64,000 nucleotides of DNA, from positions 248,001 through 312,000 of the forward strand of contig JACKPW010000002.1 in NCBI GenBank assembly GCA_024233215.1. Reading direction: 5' to 3'. Origin of the DNA: Verrucomicrobiales bacterium (GTDB lineage Bacteria > Verrucomicrobiota > Verrucomicrobiia > Limisphaerales > J093). This document shows positions 36,494-44,089 of this stretch, piece after piece. The notes under the pieces were generated by a model, which saw only the letters and a list, made by a program, of their open reading frames with translations, was not told the origin of the DNA and made no database searches. The position numbers were made by a program, and so were the translations under genes. Numbering within the stretch: position 1 is the stretch's first letter; every line of letters starts with the position of its first letter.

Positions 36494-36644
36494 CTCACAG
36501 AAGGGAACGAAGAAGACGAAGCGAGGCAGGGCCTTGGGAGCTCCCCATCGGACGCGCCACCGTTCCCCTTCAATGGGGTCCGGCGCTTGATCTCCCGTGG
36601 TGTATTTGCGTCCCGGCTTCGTGGCCTTCGTTTCCTTCTGTGAG
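36494..36644. repeat. MITE-like element with 29-bp terminal inverted repeats
   Basis: CTCACAGAAGGGAACGAAGA (36494 onward, arm to 36522) pairs with the reverse complement of 36616-36644; 25 of 29 positions agree. The 151-bp element has no ORF. It sits between a palindromic repeat and the GIY-YIG gene end. Confidence 0.6.
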
Positions 36645-36678
36645 CTCTGATTTCGCCTTCCGGCATGGCGCCGGGCGC

Positions 36679-37650
36679 TCACCCGCCGGCCGGCCGGACC
36701 CGGCGTTCGCGATCCCGCGCGAGGAGATCGTCCAGTTCCTCCCGTTCCAGCCGCCGTGGCGCGATCCCGAACGTGCGTCGCAGATGCCGGTTCCGGGCGG
36801 GGCCCGTCCGAAAGAAGTGGCGCAACCGCTCGATGCGATCCGCTCGGAGGACGGATTCGAAGGCGGACGCGGGTCCGGGGAGCCCGGCCTCGATCCGGTC
36901 CAGCAGGACGTCCGTTTCCCCGCTGAGAAACAGCGTGAGTTGATCCACCCAGAGGGACGGATCGGCGCAGCGGAGGCGCACGCGCCGGGGGGGGGCGGCC
37001 CGGGCCGCGCCCCGGGCAAACTGCCCGCCGGGCGGTGGGTCCAGAGCCGCGCCGAGAATGCCCGCGAGGCAGTGAAACGCGGCAATCGCTCCCGGCCGGA
37101 ATGCGCCGAAGCTCTGTTCCCAGCACGGCGCTTCCGCCGCCGGTTCCATGGTGTCCGCCGCCAGGCCGGGGAGTTCCCGGTGCCTTTCCGGGGCCGGGAG
37201 GGGGGAATCGCCGTCCTCGGGGCGGGTGACCGCGAGACCGATCCAGTTCCTGCCGGCACTCAGTTCAAGATAGCAGTTTGCCTGGGGCCACGTGTTGAGG
37301 CGGTTGAAGCGCGGGCGATGTTGTCGCAGCAGTTCGTTCTCCCGCACGACCGCCGCCTCGGCGCTGGCACACTCCTCGAAAGTGATGCGGCGGACGGTGT
37401 GGACCAGCCGCCGGGTCTTGCGCGAGGCGCCCTCGAGGTAGCGATATGATCCCAGCCGCTGCCGCAGGTTCACCGCCTTGCCGACGTAGATCAAGCGGTC
37501 GGCCTCATCCCACATCAGGTAGACGCCGGGGCCTCGCGGGAGGCCGGGGAAGAAGGCGCGTCCGAGGCGTTCCTCCAACGGTCGGGGCCAGGGCAGCAAG
37601 CGGAGCTGCCGGACCCGGGGCGGAAGCTCCTGGACCGCCGGTTCCGTCAT
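36679..37650 (-). CDS. GIY-YIG domain protein (UvrC N-terminal-like)
   Basis: The ATG at 37650 gives 323 aa; it overlaps the end of hprK by 4 bp (ATGA). A GIY-YIG nuclease domain lies at about residues 30-115: GPGVYLMWDE and RLIYVGKAVNLRQRLGSY, then the region EECASAEAAVVRENELLRQH with the catalytic Glu expected near here. The domain resembles the N-terminus of UvrC, but the rest (about 120-323) lacks the UVR and RNase H-like parts and is not recognised. DNA or RNA substrate is unknown. It is the last gene of the Kdo/LPS operon. Confidence 0.85.
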   Translation of the reverse strand: MTEPAVQELPPRVRQLRLLPWPRPLEERLGRAFFPGLPRGPGVYLMWDEADRLIYVGKAVNLRQRLGSYRYLEGASRKTRRLVHTVRRITFEECASAEAAVVRENELLRQHRPRFNRLNTWPQANCYLELSAGRNWIGLAVTRPEDGDSPLPAPERHRELPGLAADTMEPAAEAPCWEQSFGAFRPGAIAAFHCLAGILGAALDPPPGGQFARGAARAAPPRRVRLRCADPSLWVDQLTLFLSGETDVLLDRIEAGLPGPASAFESVLRADRIERLRHFFRTGPARNRHLRRTFGIAPRRLEREELDDLLARDRERRVRPAGG

Positions 37651-38615
37651 CGGCTCCGACGGGTTTGCATGCGGTTCAGGATGCGCTGGTTCAGGTCCTG
37701 GGCGGGGTTTCCCCCCACCAACCGGTGTTTGATGTAGAAGGCGGCGACCTCGACCAGCCGCGCAATGTCGCGTCCCGGTCGCACCGGGATCACCATGTGC
37801 GGCAGCGACACCCCCAGGACATCGTAGCTCTGCGATTCCAGCCCCACGCGCTCGACCTCGGGCACGTCCTGCCATTCGCGCAGGGAGACGATCAGGTCCA
37901 CCTGCTTGAGCGTGCGGTAGCTGCGCACCCCGAACAGCGAGGGCACGTTGATCACCCCGATGCCACGCACCTCCATGAATTCGCGGGTCACCTCGGGGCT
38001 GCTGCCGATGATCTTGCGCTCCTCGGAAAGCCGCACGCGGACGACGTCGTCCGACACCAGCGAGTAACCGCGTTCGATCAGGGCCAGCACGCATTCGCTT
38101 TTGCCGATGCCGGGGTCCCCCTTGATGATCACCCCGATGCCGAGGATGTCCACCATGCTGCCCAGTTCGGTCTTTTCCGGGGCGAACATGTCCTCCAGCA
38201 GGAGGGTGGCGTCGTTGATGAAGTTCATGGTCACCCGCGACGAACGGAACACGGGCGTGTGGGCGTGGGCGGCGGCCGCGAGCAGGTCCCTGTCGGGTCG
38301 GATGCCCCGGCAGAGCACGAGGCAGGGGATGCGCATGCCGAAGAGACCGTCGTAACGGCGGCGGCGTTCCGCGGGCGGCAGCGACTTCACATACTGCGTC
38401 TCCGCGGTCCCCATGGTCTGGACCCGGCGCCAGGGGAAGAACTTCCGGAAGCCGGCCAGCACGAGTCCCGGCCGGCTGATGGTGGGTTCGCCGATGGTTC
38501 GCCGGGAGCCGTTGGGGGCGGCGATCTGTTCCAGTCCCAACGCCTGCGCGCCGCGCCTGTAGAACTCCGCCACAGTGACGCTCTTGGGCTTCTTCATGTC
38601 CGGAGCTTGGGCCAA
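37647..38615 (-). CDS. hprK: HPr kinase/phosphorylase-like protein
   Basis: The 322-aa protein has the HprK two-domain layout. The kinase part has P-loop GDPGIGKSE (166-174), SLVSDDVVRV, the signature EVRGIGVINV and VGVSLPHMVIPVRPGRD-like end (LGVSLPHMVIPVRPGRDIAR). HprK phosphorylates HPr or the EIIA-Ntr partner on Ser and reverses it. In well-studied enzymes a conserved His stands a few residues before the P-loop (TSMHG context in B. subtilis); here the matching stretch reads TELGSMVDILG with no His and one residue fewer. In Proteobacteria hprK lies near lptB/rpoN/ptsN; here it follows lptB directly without ptsN. HPr itself is not seen. Confidence 0.85.
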   Translation of the reverse strand: MAQAPDMKKPKSVTVAEFYRRGAQALGLEQIAAPNGSRRTIGEPTISRPGLVLAGFRKFFPWRRVQTMGTAETQYVKSLPPAERRRRYDGLFGMRIPCLVLCRGIRPDRDLLAAAAHAHTPVFRSSRVTMNFINDATLLLEDMFAPEKTELGSMVDILGIGVIIKGDPGIGKSECVLALIERGYSLVSDDVVRVRLSEERKIIGSSPEVTREFMEVRGIGVINVPSLFGVRSYRTLKQVDLIVSLREWQDVPEVERVGLESQSYDVLGVSLPHMVIPVRPGRDIARLVEVAAFYIKHRLVGGNPAQDLNQRILNRMQTRRSR

Positions 38616-38644
38616 ACCCCGCGTCCGCGCAATCCGCCGTGAAG

Positions 38645-39409
38645 TCAGAGGTTGAACTCGGGGCCGAGATAGATTTCCCGGGCCTTGGGATCATTCACCA
38701 GGAAGTCCGCGTCGCCCTCGCACAGGACCTCGCCCTTGTGGATCACGTAGGCGCGGTCCACGAGCTTGAGGGTTTCACGCACGTTGTGATCCGTGATCAG
38801 GATTCCCAGGCCGCGTTCCTTGAGGCGACGCACGATCTTTTGCACCTCGTAGACGGCGATGGGATCGATGCCGCTGAACGGCTCGTCCAGGAGCATCAGG
38901 CGCGGGCTGGTGATGAGGGCCCGGGTGATTTCCAGCCGGCGTTTCTCCCCGCCGCTCAACGTGTAGGCCCGGCTCTTGGCGAGTGAGGCGAGGTCGAGTT
39001 CATCCAGCAGGTAGTTGAGGCGCAGACGCCGTTCATCCCGCGACATCCGGCAGGTTTCCAGAATCGCGAGGAGATTCTGCTCCACGGTCAGCTTGCGAAA
39101 GACGCTGGGTTCCTGGGTGAGGTAGCCGATGCCCAGGCGGGCGCGCTCGTGCATCGCCAGGTGGGTGATCGGATGGCCTTCGTAGACCACGTCCCCCTCA
39201 TCGGGGCGCACCACCCCCACCACCATGCTGAAGGTCGTGGTCTTGCCCGCCCCGTTGGGTCCCAGCAACCCGACGATCTCGCCGGGCCGGACGTCGATGG
39301 ACACCCCCGCCACCACGCGCCGCCCGCGGTATTCCTTGACGAGCCCATGGGTCTGCAGCAGCGGCGTGGCGTCAGGGGCTACAGGGCGGGCGGAGGGTTT
39401 CGTGCTCAT
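38645..39409 (-). CDS. lptB: LPS export ABC transporter ATPase LptB
   Basis: LptB powers extraction of LPS from the inner membrane with LptFG. The 254-aa ATPase has Walker A GPNGAGKT (50-57), signature LSGGE (151-155), Walker B LMLLDEP (171-177) and ITDHNVRETL. The Q-loop region TQEPSVFRKLTVEQNL and NLLAILE are typical of LptB and not of other ABC ATPases. Overlap of 4 bp with the upstream lptC/A-like gene and place in a Kdo operon support the assignment. lptF and lptG are not present in the window. Confidence 0.96.
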   Translation of the reverse strand: MSTKPSARPVAPDATPLLQTHGLVKEYRGRRVVAGVSIDVRPGEIVGLLGPNGAGKTTTFSMVVGVVRPDEGDVVYEGHPITHLAMHERARLGIGYLTQEPSVFRKLTVEQNLLAILETCRMSRDERRLRLNYLLDELDLASLAKSRAYTLSGGEKRRLEITRALITSPRLMLLDEPFSGIDPIAVYEVQKIVRRLKERGLGILITDHNVRETLKLVDRAYVIHKGEVLCEGDADFLVNDPKAREIYLGPEFNL

Positions 39410-41391
39410 GGGTGGTCTCCCGGATGGGGTGCGTTCAGGACCCGGAGCGCGTTGGTGTCGAAGGAATCGGGCCGCCAGTAGGTGCGGAACCGGCCCCGCC
39501 CGCCCACGCGACCGGTTTCCGGGTGCAGGGTCAGTTCGTCAGCCCCCAGCACGCGTCCCTCGGGCAGCAGCACCAGCGGGCTTCCCGAAAGGCGCAGGAG
39601 TCCGTCGCCCGCGGCGTAGTCGGCGCGGTCGCCCCAGGCCATCCGGGTGTCGAGCGTCGCCCGCACCCCGCCCGTGGCTTCCAAGCGGTCCACCCGGTTG
39701 GTGTCCGGTGCCAGCCAGGCGTGGAGGTCTTCGCAAAGCAACCGACCCTCCTCCGGCCGGCTGCGGTCCGGCCGTTGCGTGGTCTGCGTACCCGCCACGC
39801 TTCCGTGCGCCGTGAGTTCCCGCAGCCGCCCGTCCGGGGCCAGGGTGGCGGTCAGTTCCTCTGCTGCCAGGGTGCGGGCGATCACGCGGCCGTCGGTGCC
39901 CGTCGTGGGGCTCTGTTCCACCTGGACGTCGCCGCGGGCGGTGACGCCCTCCACCCGGTTGCGGTAGGCCACCAGCAGTTCCCGGCTGCTCAATGTTCCC
40001 AGCAATTCAACGCCCCGGGCGCAGCGCGCCTGAACCGAATCGCCAAACCGGATCCACTGGTCGCGGTAATCCACGAACTCACTGCGAACTTCCACAAAGG
40101 TGTTCGTGAGGGTGAGCGGGGCGTCGCCGGCCCCGGGGGGGCCGCCCGGAAGGACGCTTTCCAGTCCTTCCACCGGCAATCGCAGGAACGCGTGCCCCTC
40201 GATCCGGAACGTCTCGTTCGTGCTGAATTCGATCAAATCGCCCGAACCGCTGCGGTCACCCCAGGTCCAGGAGGGCGTGCCTCGCAGGCGCACCACGCCG
40301 TCGGGCCGGTATTCCGCCTCCTCCGCGTGGCCCTCGAGCCCTTCGGCCGGCAGGCGGATCACGACGTTTGTCCGGGCGGTCACCTCCCGGACCGGCCCGT
40401 TCGTGGGCGGCAACTGGAGCGTGACCAGGCCGGCCAGCAGCTCGACCATGCCCTGCTCCGCGGGCGCGGCAGCGGAAGTGCTGTCGCCGGCGGCCCCCAG
40501 GGCGGCCAGGCCGCGGAAGCTGCGAGGCAGCAGAATTCGGGCGTCGCCCACCGCCTGGAACCGGTTCGCGGCGCGATCCAGCAGGAACCACCGCGCCTCC
40601 GCGCTGCGGCTGCCGTCGTTCCATCTGGGCTGCCCGGACAATTCCACCCATTCGCCCCCGGCGTCCGTCCGGTACCAGGCTTCCTCCGCCTCCAGCGTGC
40701 TCCCGTCGCGATGATTCAGAATGTGCACGCCGCCGAGCGCCCGGATGTCGTCGAGGTCGCCCTCGGGGCCGCGGCGCACCACCAGCCTGCCGCAATCGAG
40801 GTCCATTTCCGGATCGCGCACCTTCACCGCGTCCAGGAACTCGACCACGTTGGAATCCAACCGGGCTTCCAACCGGCGGCTTTCGACCACCAACGGCGGG
40901 TTCGTGGCGGTGCTCACCCGCTGGACCGTGGTTCGCACGTCATTGCTGATCAGGATCAGGCTGTTGGTCTGCCACCAGCTGAAGCCCCGACCCAGCAGGA
41001 TCAGCCGGCCGTCGCCGGACTGGACCCGCAACGCATCCGCGGATCGGACCACTTTCGTGTTGAGGTTGTAGGCGCAGTTTGTGGCGAAGACGATGAGGTT
41101 CGTGCGGCCGGCGCGGTCGAAGCTCTGGACCTCCGCGGTCGCCATCTGCACCTCGCCGCCCGGAATGAAATTGCCGCGGTTGCCCTTGAGCACCGACATC
41201 AGGTGGTTGTCGGCCGGGTCGCGGAACTCGATGGACCACGGGCCGCCCACGCGTCCGCCCGGCAGTTGCGCGCGCAGGCCGGGTCTCAGGACAACCCCGA
41301 GCAGGGTGATCCACACGACCAGCAGAGCCGGGAGAATTCGGCGAAGCCGCAGTCGGGAGGGTGGGGGGCGTTCCGGAGCGGTGGGGTTCAC
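39406..41391 (-). CDS. Large LptC/LptA-like (OstA-type) LPS transport protein
   Basis: The 661-aa product has one N-terminal membrane helix (about 16-36, ILPALLVVWITLLGVVLRP) as LptC does, and then a periplasmic beta-jellyroll region far longer than LptC (about 190 aa) or LptA (about 180 aa). At least two OstA-like units are seen: about 165-275 (LEARLDSNVVEFLDAVKVRD, ADALRVQSGDGRL) and about 430-540 (FVEVRSEFVDYRDQWIRFGD, VEGVTARGDVQVEQ). Expected role: a bridge passing LPS across the periplasm. It lies between kdsC (6-bp gap) and lptB (4-bp overlap). Confidence 0.82.
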   Translation of the reverse strand: MNPTAPERPPPSRLRLRRILPALLVVWITLLGVVLRPGLRAQLPGGRVGGPWSIEFRDPADNHLMSVLKGNRGNFIPGGEVQMATAEVQSFDRAGRTNLIVFATNCAYNLNTKVVRSADALRVQSGDGRLILLGRGFSWWQTNSLILISNDVRTTVQRVSTATNPPLVVESRRLEARLDSNVVEFLDAVKVRDPEMDLDCGRLVVRRGPEGDLDDIRALGGVHILNHRDGSTLEAEEAWYRTDAGGEWVELSGQPRWNDGSRSAEARWFLLDRAANRFQAVGDARILLPRSFRGLAALGAAGDSTSAAAPAEQGMVELLAGLVTLQLPPTNGPVREVTARTNVVIRLPAEGLEGHAEEAEYRPDGVVRLRGTPSWTWGDRSGSGDLIEFSTNETFRIEGHAFLRLPVEGLESVLPGGPPGAGDAPLTLTNTFVEVRSEFVDYRDQWIRFGDSVQARCARGVELLGTLSSRELLVAYRNRVEGVTARGDVQVEQSPTTGTDGRVIARTLAAEELTATLAPDGRLRELTAHGSVAGTQTTQRPDRSRPEEGRLLCEDLHAWLAPDTNRVDRLEATGGVRATLDTRMAWGDRADYAAGDGLLRLSGSPLVLLPEGRVLGADELTLHPETGRVGGRGRFRTYWRPDSFDTNALRVLNAPHPGDHP

Positions 41392-41397
41392 GCGAGG

Positions 41398-41964
41398 TCA
41401 GATGGAGTGTTCATCCAGCAACGGCTGCCACTTGTTCTGGGAGCGCAGGATCAACTCCGCCACCTCGCGCACGGCGCCCCGGCCCGCCAGGTTGCGCGTG
41501 ATGTAGTGCGCCTCCAGCCGGACCTCCTTGAGCGCCCCCGGCACCGTGGCGGACATCCGCGCCCGCCGCAGCGCCCCGAGGTCGACGATGTCATCGCCCA
41601 TGTAGCAGACGTCATCCCAGCTCAACCCCTCCCGCGCGAGCATCTGCTCGATGGCATCCACCTTGTTGCCCTTCGCCTGGTGGAGGAAGTCGATGCCGAG
41701 ATCCTCGCTCCGTTTGCGGGTGGCCTCCGAGGGCCGGTGCGACACCCAGCCCACCTTGATGTCCTGTTCCTGCATCAGCTTCAGACCGAACCCGTCCCGG
41801 ACGTCGAACCGCTTCATTTCGGGGTCGACGCCCATGTAGACCCCGCCGTCCGTCAGGATGCCGTCCACGTCACAGAGGAACATCTTCACGCTCCGAAAGC
41901 GGAGGAGGAGGTCGGGCGGCCCCTCGTATGTGACCGCGCGCACGGGCAACAGGGTTTCGTTCAT
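41398..41964 (-). CDS. kdsC: 3-deoxy-D-manno-octulosonate 8-phosphate phosphatase KdsC
   Basis: KdsC removes the phosphate from Kdo-8-P. The 188-aa HAD-family product has the nucleophile motif DVDGILTDG (residues 32-40; D32 and D34), then FDVRDGFGLKLMQ, VSHRPSEATRKRSEDLGI and the metal-site MGDDIVDLGALRRA. Family size and the lack of a cap domain fit KdsC. It overlaps kdsA by 4 bp (ATGA) and leads into the lptC/A-like gene, the usual Kdo/LPS-export gene order. Confidence 0.93.
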   Translation of the reverse strand: MNETLLPVRAVTYEGPPDLLLRFRSVKMFLCDVDGILTDGGVYMGVDPEMKRFDVRDGFGLKLMQEQDIKVGWVSHRPSEATRKRSEDLGIDFLHQAKGNKVDAIEQMLAREGLSWDDVCYMGDDIVDLGALRRARMSATVPGALKEVRLEAHYITRNLAGRGAVREVAELILRSQNKWQPLLDEHSI

Positions 41965-42779
41965 AGGCTGGCTTGGTGAATGCGCAGAAGCCGTCGCAGG
42001 ACGCGCGGCATTTCGTGGAGGGGAATCATGTTGGGACCGTCGCTCAGGGCCCGGTCCGGCTCGGGATGGGTTTCAATGAACACGCCGTTGGCCCCCGCCG
42101 CCACGGCGCTCGCGGCCAGCACCGGGGCAAATTCCCGCTGCCCGCCGGAACAATCCCCCCCGGCCCCCGGCAACTGCACCGAATGCGTGGCATCGAAAAT
42201 CACCGGAAATCCCAGCCGCCCCAGGATCGGGATGGACCGCATGTCCGCCACCAGATTGTGGTAGCCGAAACTGCTGCCCCGCTCGGTGAGCAACAGCCGC
42301 TTGCCCCCAAAGGACTTCGCCTTGGCCACGACCTGGGCCATGTCCTCCGGCGCCAGGAACTGGCCCTTCTTCAGGTTTACGATCCGGCCCGTGGCGACCG
42401 CCGCCTCAATGAGGTCGGTCTGCCGGCAGAGGAACGCCGGGATCTGCACGATGTCCACCACCCGCCCCGCGGCCGTGGCTTCCGCCGGCGAATGGACGTC
42501 CGTGGTGACGGGCACGCCGACCTCCTCGCGCACCCGGCCCAGTACCGCCAATCCGGCCTCCAGTCCCGGTCCCCGGGCGCTTTTCGCGGAGGAGCGGTTC
42601 GCCTTGTCGTAGCTGGCCTTGAAGACGTAGGTGAGGTCAAGGCGGGCGCAGACGCGTTTCAGCTCGCGAGCGATGCCCAGACACAGGCTTTCGCTCTCGA
42701 TCAAACAGGGACCGGCAATCAGGGTGAACCCCCGTCCCGCCCGCAATGCCGGCCACAGCCCTGCCAAACGACGCGCCAT
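41961..42779 (-). CDS. kdsA: 3-deoxy-8-phosphooctulonate synthase KdsA
   Basis: KdsA condenses phosphoenolpyruvate with arabinose-5-phosphate to Kdo-8-P. The ATG at 42779 (MARRLAGLWPAL) gives 272 aa, a typical length. Landmarks are LIAGPCLIES, VFKASYDKANRSS, VTTDVHSPAEA, VNLKKGQFLAPEDM, ERGSSFGYHNLVADM and VIFDATHSVQLPG. An upstream frame extends 198 codons but lacks homologous residues. The Cys/Asn that separates metal-dependent and independent forms is at LIAGPC, where Cys favours the metal-dependent class. It is the first gene of a six-gene minus-strand operon. Confidence 0.96.
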   Translation of the reverse strand: MARRLAGLWPALRAGRGFTLIAGPCLIESESLCLGIARELKRVCARLDLTYVFKASYDKANRSSAKSARGPGLEAGLAVLGRVREEVGVPVTTDVHSPAEATAAGRVVDIVQIPAFLCRQTDLIEAAVATGRIVNLKKGQFLAPEDMAQVVAKAKSFGGKRLLLTERGSSFGYHNLVADMRSIPILGRLGFPVIFDATHSVQLPGAGGDCSGGQREFAPVLAASAVAAGANGVFIETHPEPDRALSDGPNMIPLHEMPRVLRRLLRIHQASL

Positions 42780-42920
42780 GGCCGTGCTTCTAGCAAATCG
42801 ATTCCCGGAACACAACCAACCCCTCCACCCGGTAGCGGCGAAACTGGCGTTCGCTGGTTCCGTTGGCGACGCACTGAACTTGAGTCCCGTCACTGATTCT
42901 GCATCAATCCGTCCCGGATT

Positions 42921-43838
42921 ATGGGCATTGATATCGAGTCTGCTCGCTTTCTTCTGCAGAGCCGTCAGGCGGGTGTGCGATTCACCCGCTGTCTCACGCT
43001 GGGCCGACAGCACTATTTTCTTGGCCGGCGCGAGACCCGGGGCTTGCTGCGGCCATTCGACGTGGAGAAGGGGGCGGCGGACCGGATTTGCGGCGGGCTC
43101 GAGGAAAGCCCTTACAGTGAACCGTTCTGGCAGGCGTTGGGGGTGGAAGACCTGAGCACGTTGGATGCCTCGGACTTCGAGGGTGCGACCTTCGTCCACG
43201 ACCTCAACCAACCGGTGCCTGAGGAGCTTCACGCTTCCTACGATGCGGTCTGTGACTTCGGAACCATCGAGCATGTCTTCAACTTTCCCACCGCGCTGGC
43301 CAGCTGCATGCAGTTGGTGAAAGTGGGGGGGCGGTTCATCACTCACACGACGGCGAACAACTTCTGCGGGCACGGCTTCTATCAGTTCAGCCCCGAGCTT
43401 TTCTTCCGTGCCTTGGGACCTGCCAACGGCTTTGAAGTGGAACGGATGGTGGCCGTCGAATACGGGCCTTGCCGGCGTTGGTTCAACGTGTCGGACCCCG
43501 AGACCGTGCGCGCCCGTGTCAGCCTGATCAACTCATTCCCGGTTCTACTGTTCGTTCAGGCGCGTCGCGTCGCGGCGATCAAGCCCTTTGCCTCATGGCC
43601 GCAGCAAAGCGACTACCTGGCGATGTGGCAGGAGCATCAACCCGGGAAACCCGGCGTCAGCGCCGGGGAGGCGGCACCGGCGGGCTTGGGCGCGCGTCTT
43701 AAGTCCGCCTTGCTCGAGAGCATGCCTCGTGCCTCACGCGCGCTGCAGGCGATCGTGACCTCTTCCCTGAACCGGGAATATGCCTGGCGGAATCGAAGGT
43801 CCTTCCAGAAGGCGCACAAGACTTCCACCAAGCCCTGA
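42921..43838 (+). CDS. SAM-dependent methyltransferase-like protein (surface polysaccharide type)
   Basis: The 305-aa protein matches a class-I methyltransferase fold found in capsule and O-antigen clusters: LGVEDLSTLDASDFEGAT, DAVCDFGTIEHVFNFP (motif II-like acidic region) and VKVGGRFITHTTANNFCGHG. The glycine-rich motif I is weak; the aligned stretch is not GxGxG. The C-terminal third (VSDPETVRARVSLINSFPVL to the end) is unlike other methyltransferases I know. The gene is divergent from kdsA, 141 bp apart, so a link to LPS or O-antigen is possible, unproven. Confidence 0.72.
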   Translation: MGIDIESARFLLQSRQAGVRFTRCLTLGRQHYFLGRRETRGLLRPFDVEKGAADRICGGLEESPYSEPFWQALGVEDLSTLDASDFEGATFVHDLNQPVPEELHASYDAVCDFGTIEHVFNFPTALASCMQLVKVGGRFITHTTANNFCGHGFYQFSPELFFRALGPANGFEVERMVAVEYGPCRRWFNVSDPETVRARVSLINSFPVLLFVQARRVAAIKPFASWPQQSDYLAMWQEHQPGKPGVSAGEAAPAGLGARLKSALLESMPRASRALQAIVTSSLNREYAWRNRRSFQKAHKTSTKP

Positions 43839-43862
43839 GGGAGCAATCCGCCGGGATCCAGC

Positions 43863-43929
43863 CGGCGAGCCGCCGACTGGAGCAGCCGGGCCGGCCGCGC
43901 TCCCCATTGCTGTTGCATCGATACGGCTG
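43863..43929. repeat. Dispersed repeat, family C, partial copy
   Basis: CGGCGAGCCGCCGACTGGAG and the following CAGCCGGGCCGGCCGCGCTCCCC, then a TCGATACGGCTG end, also occur at 58909-58975 and (first part) 60500-60542. The left half of the family is missing here. It occupies part of the 251-bp gap before the secreted-protein gene. Confidence 0.6.
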
Positions 43930-44016
43930 AAGGGACAGTCGGCGAGCCACGAAAGGCCGACGACTCCGTCGCCATTGAGAGCAGTCGGGCAGTCGGGCCT
44001 GAGGGTAAGAACCTCC

Positions 44017-44045
44017 TTGACAGATGGCGGGATGAAGGATTACTG
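44017..44045 (+). promoter_or_regulatory. Candidate promoter: TTGACA, 17 bp, TTACTG
   Basis: A consensus -35 (44017-44022) with a weak -10 (44040-44045), 44 bp before the ATG at 44090. Confidence 0.35.
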
Positions 44046-44079
44046 GTCGGACGTTCAATTAGCAAAACACCCATTCTTC

Positions 44080-44085
44080 AGGAGG
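44080..44085 (+). promoter_or_regulatory. Strong Shine-Dalgarno AGGAGG for the gene at 44090
   Basis: AGGAGG with a 4-bp spacer to the ATG. Clear Shine-Dalgarno sites are rare in this window, and this one fixes the start at 44090 over the internal ATG at 44123. Confidence 0.75.
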
Positions 44086-44089
44086 ACTC

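Noticed and set aside
39412..41979. 855-aa plus-strand open frame opposite the lptC/A-like and kdsC genes
   Set aside because: Antisense to coding sequence with strong family matches; a shadow of GC-rich codon use.
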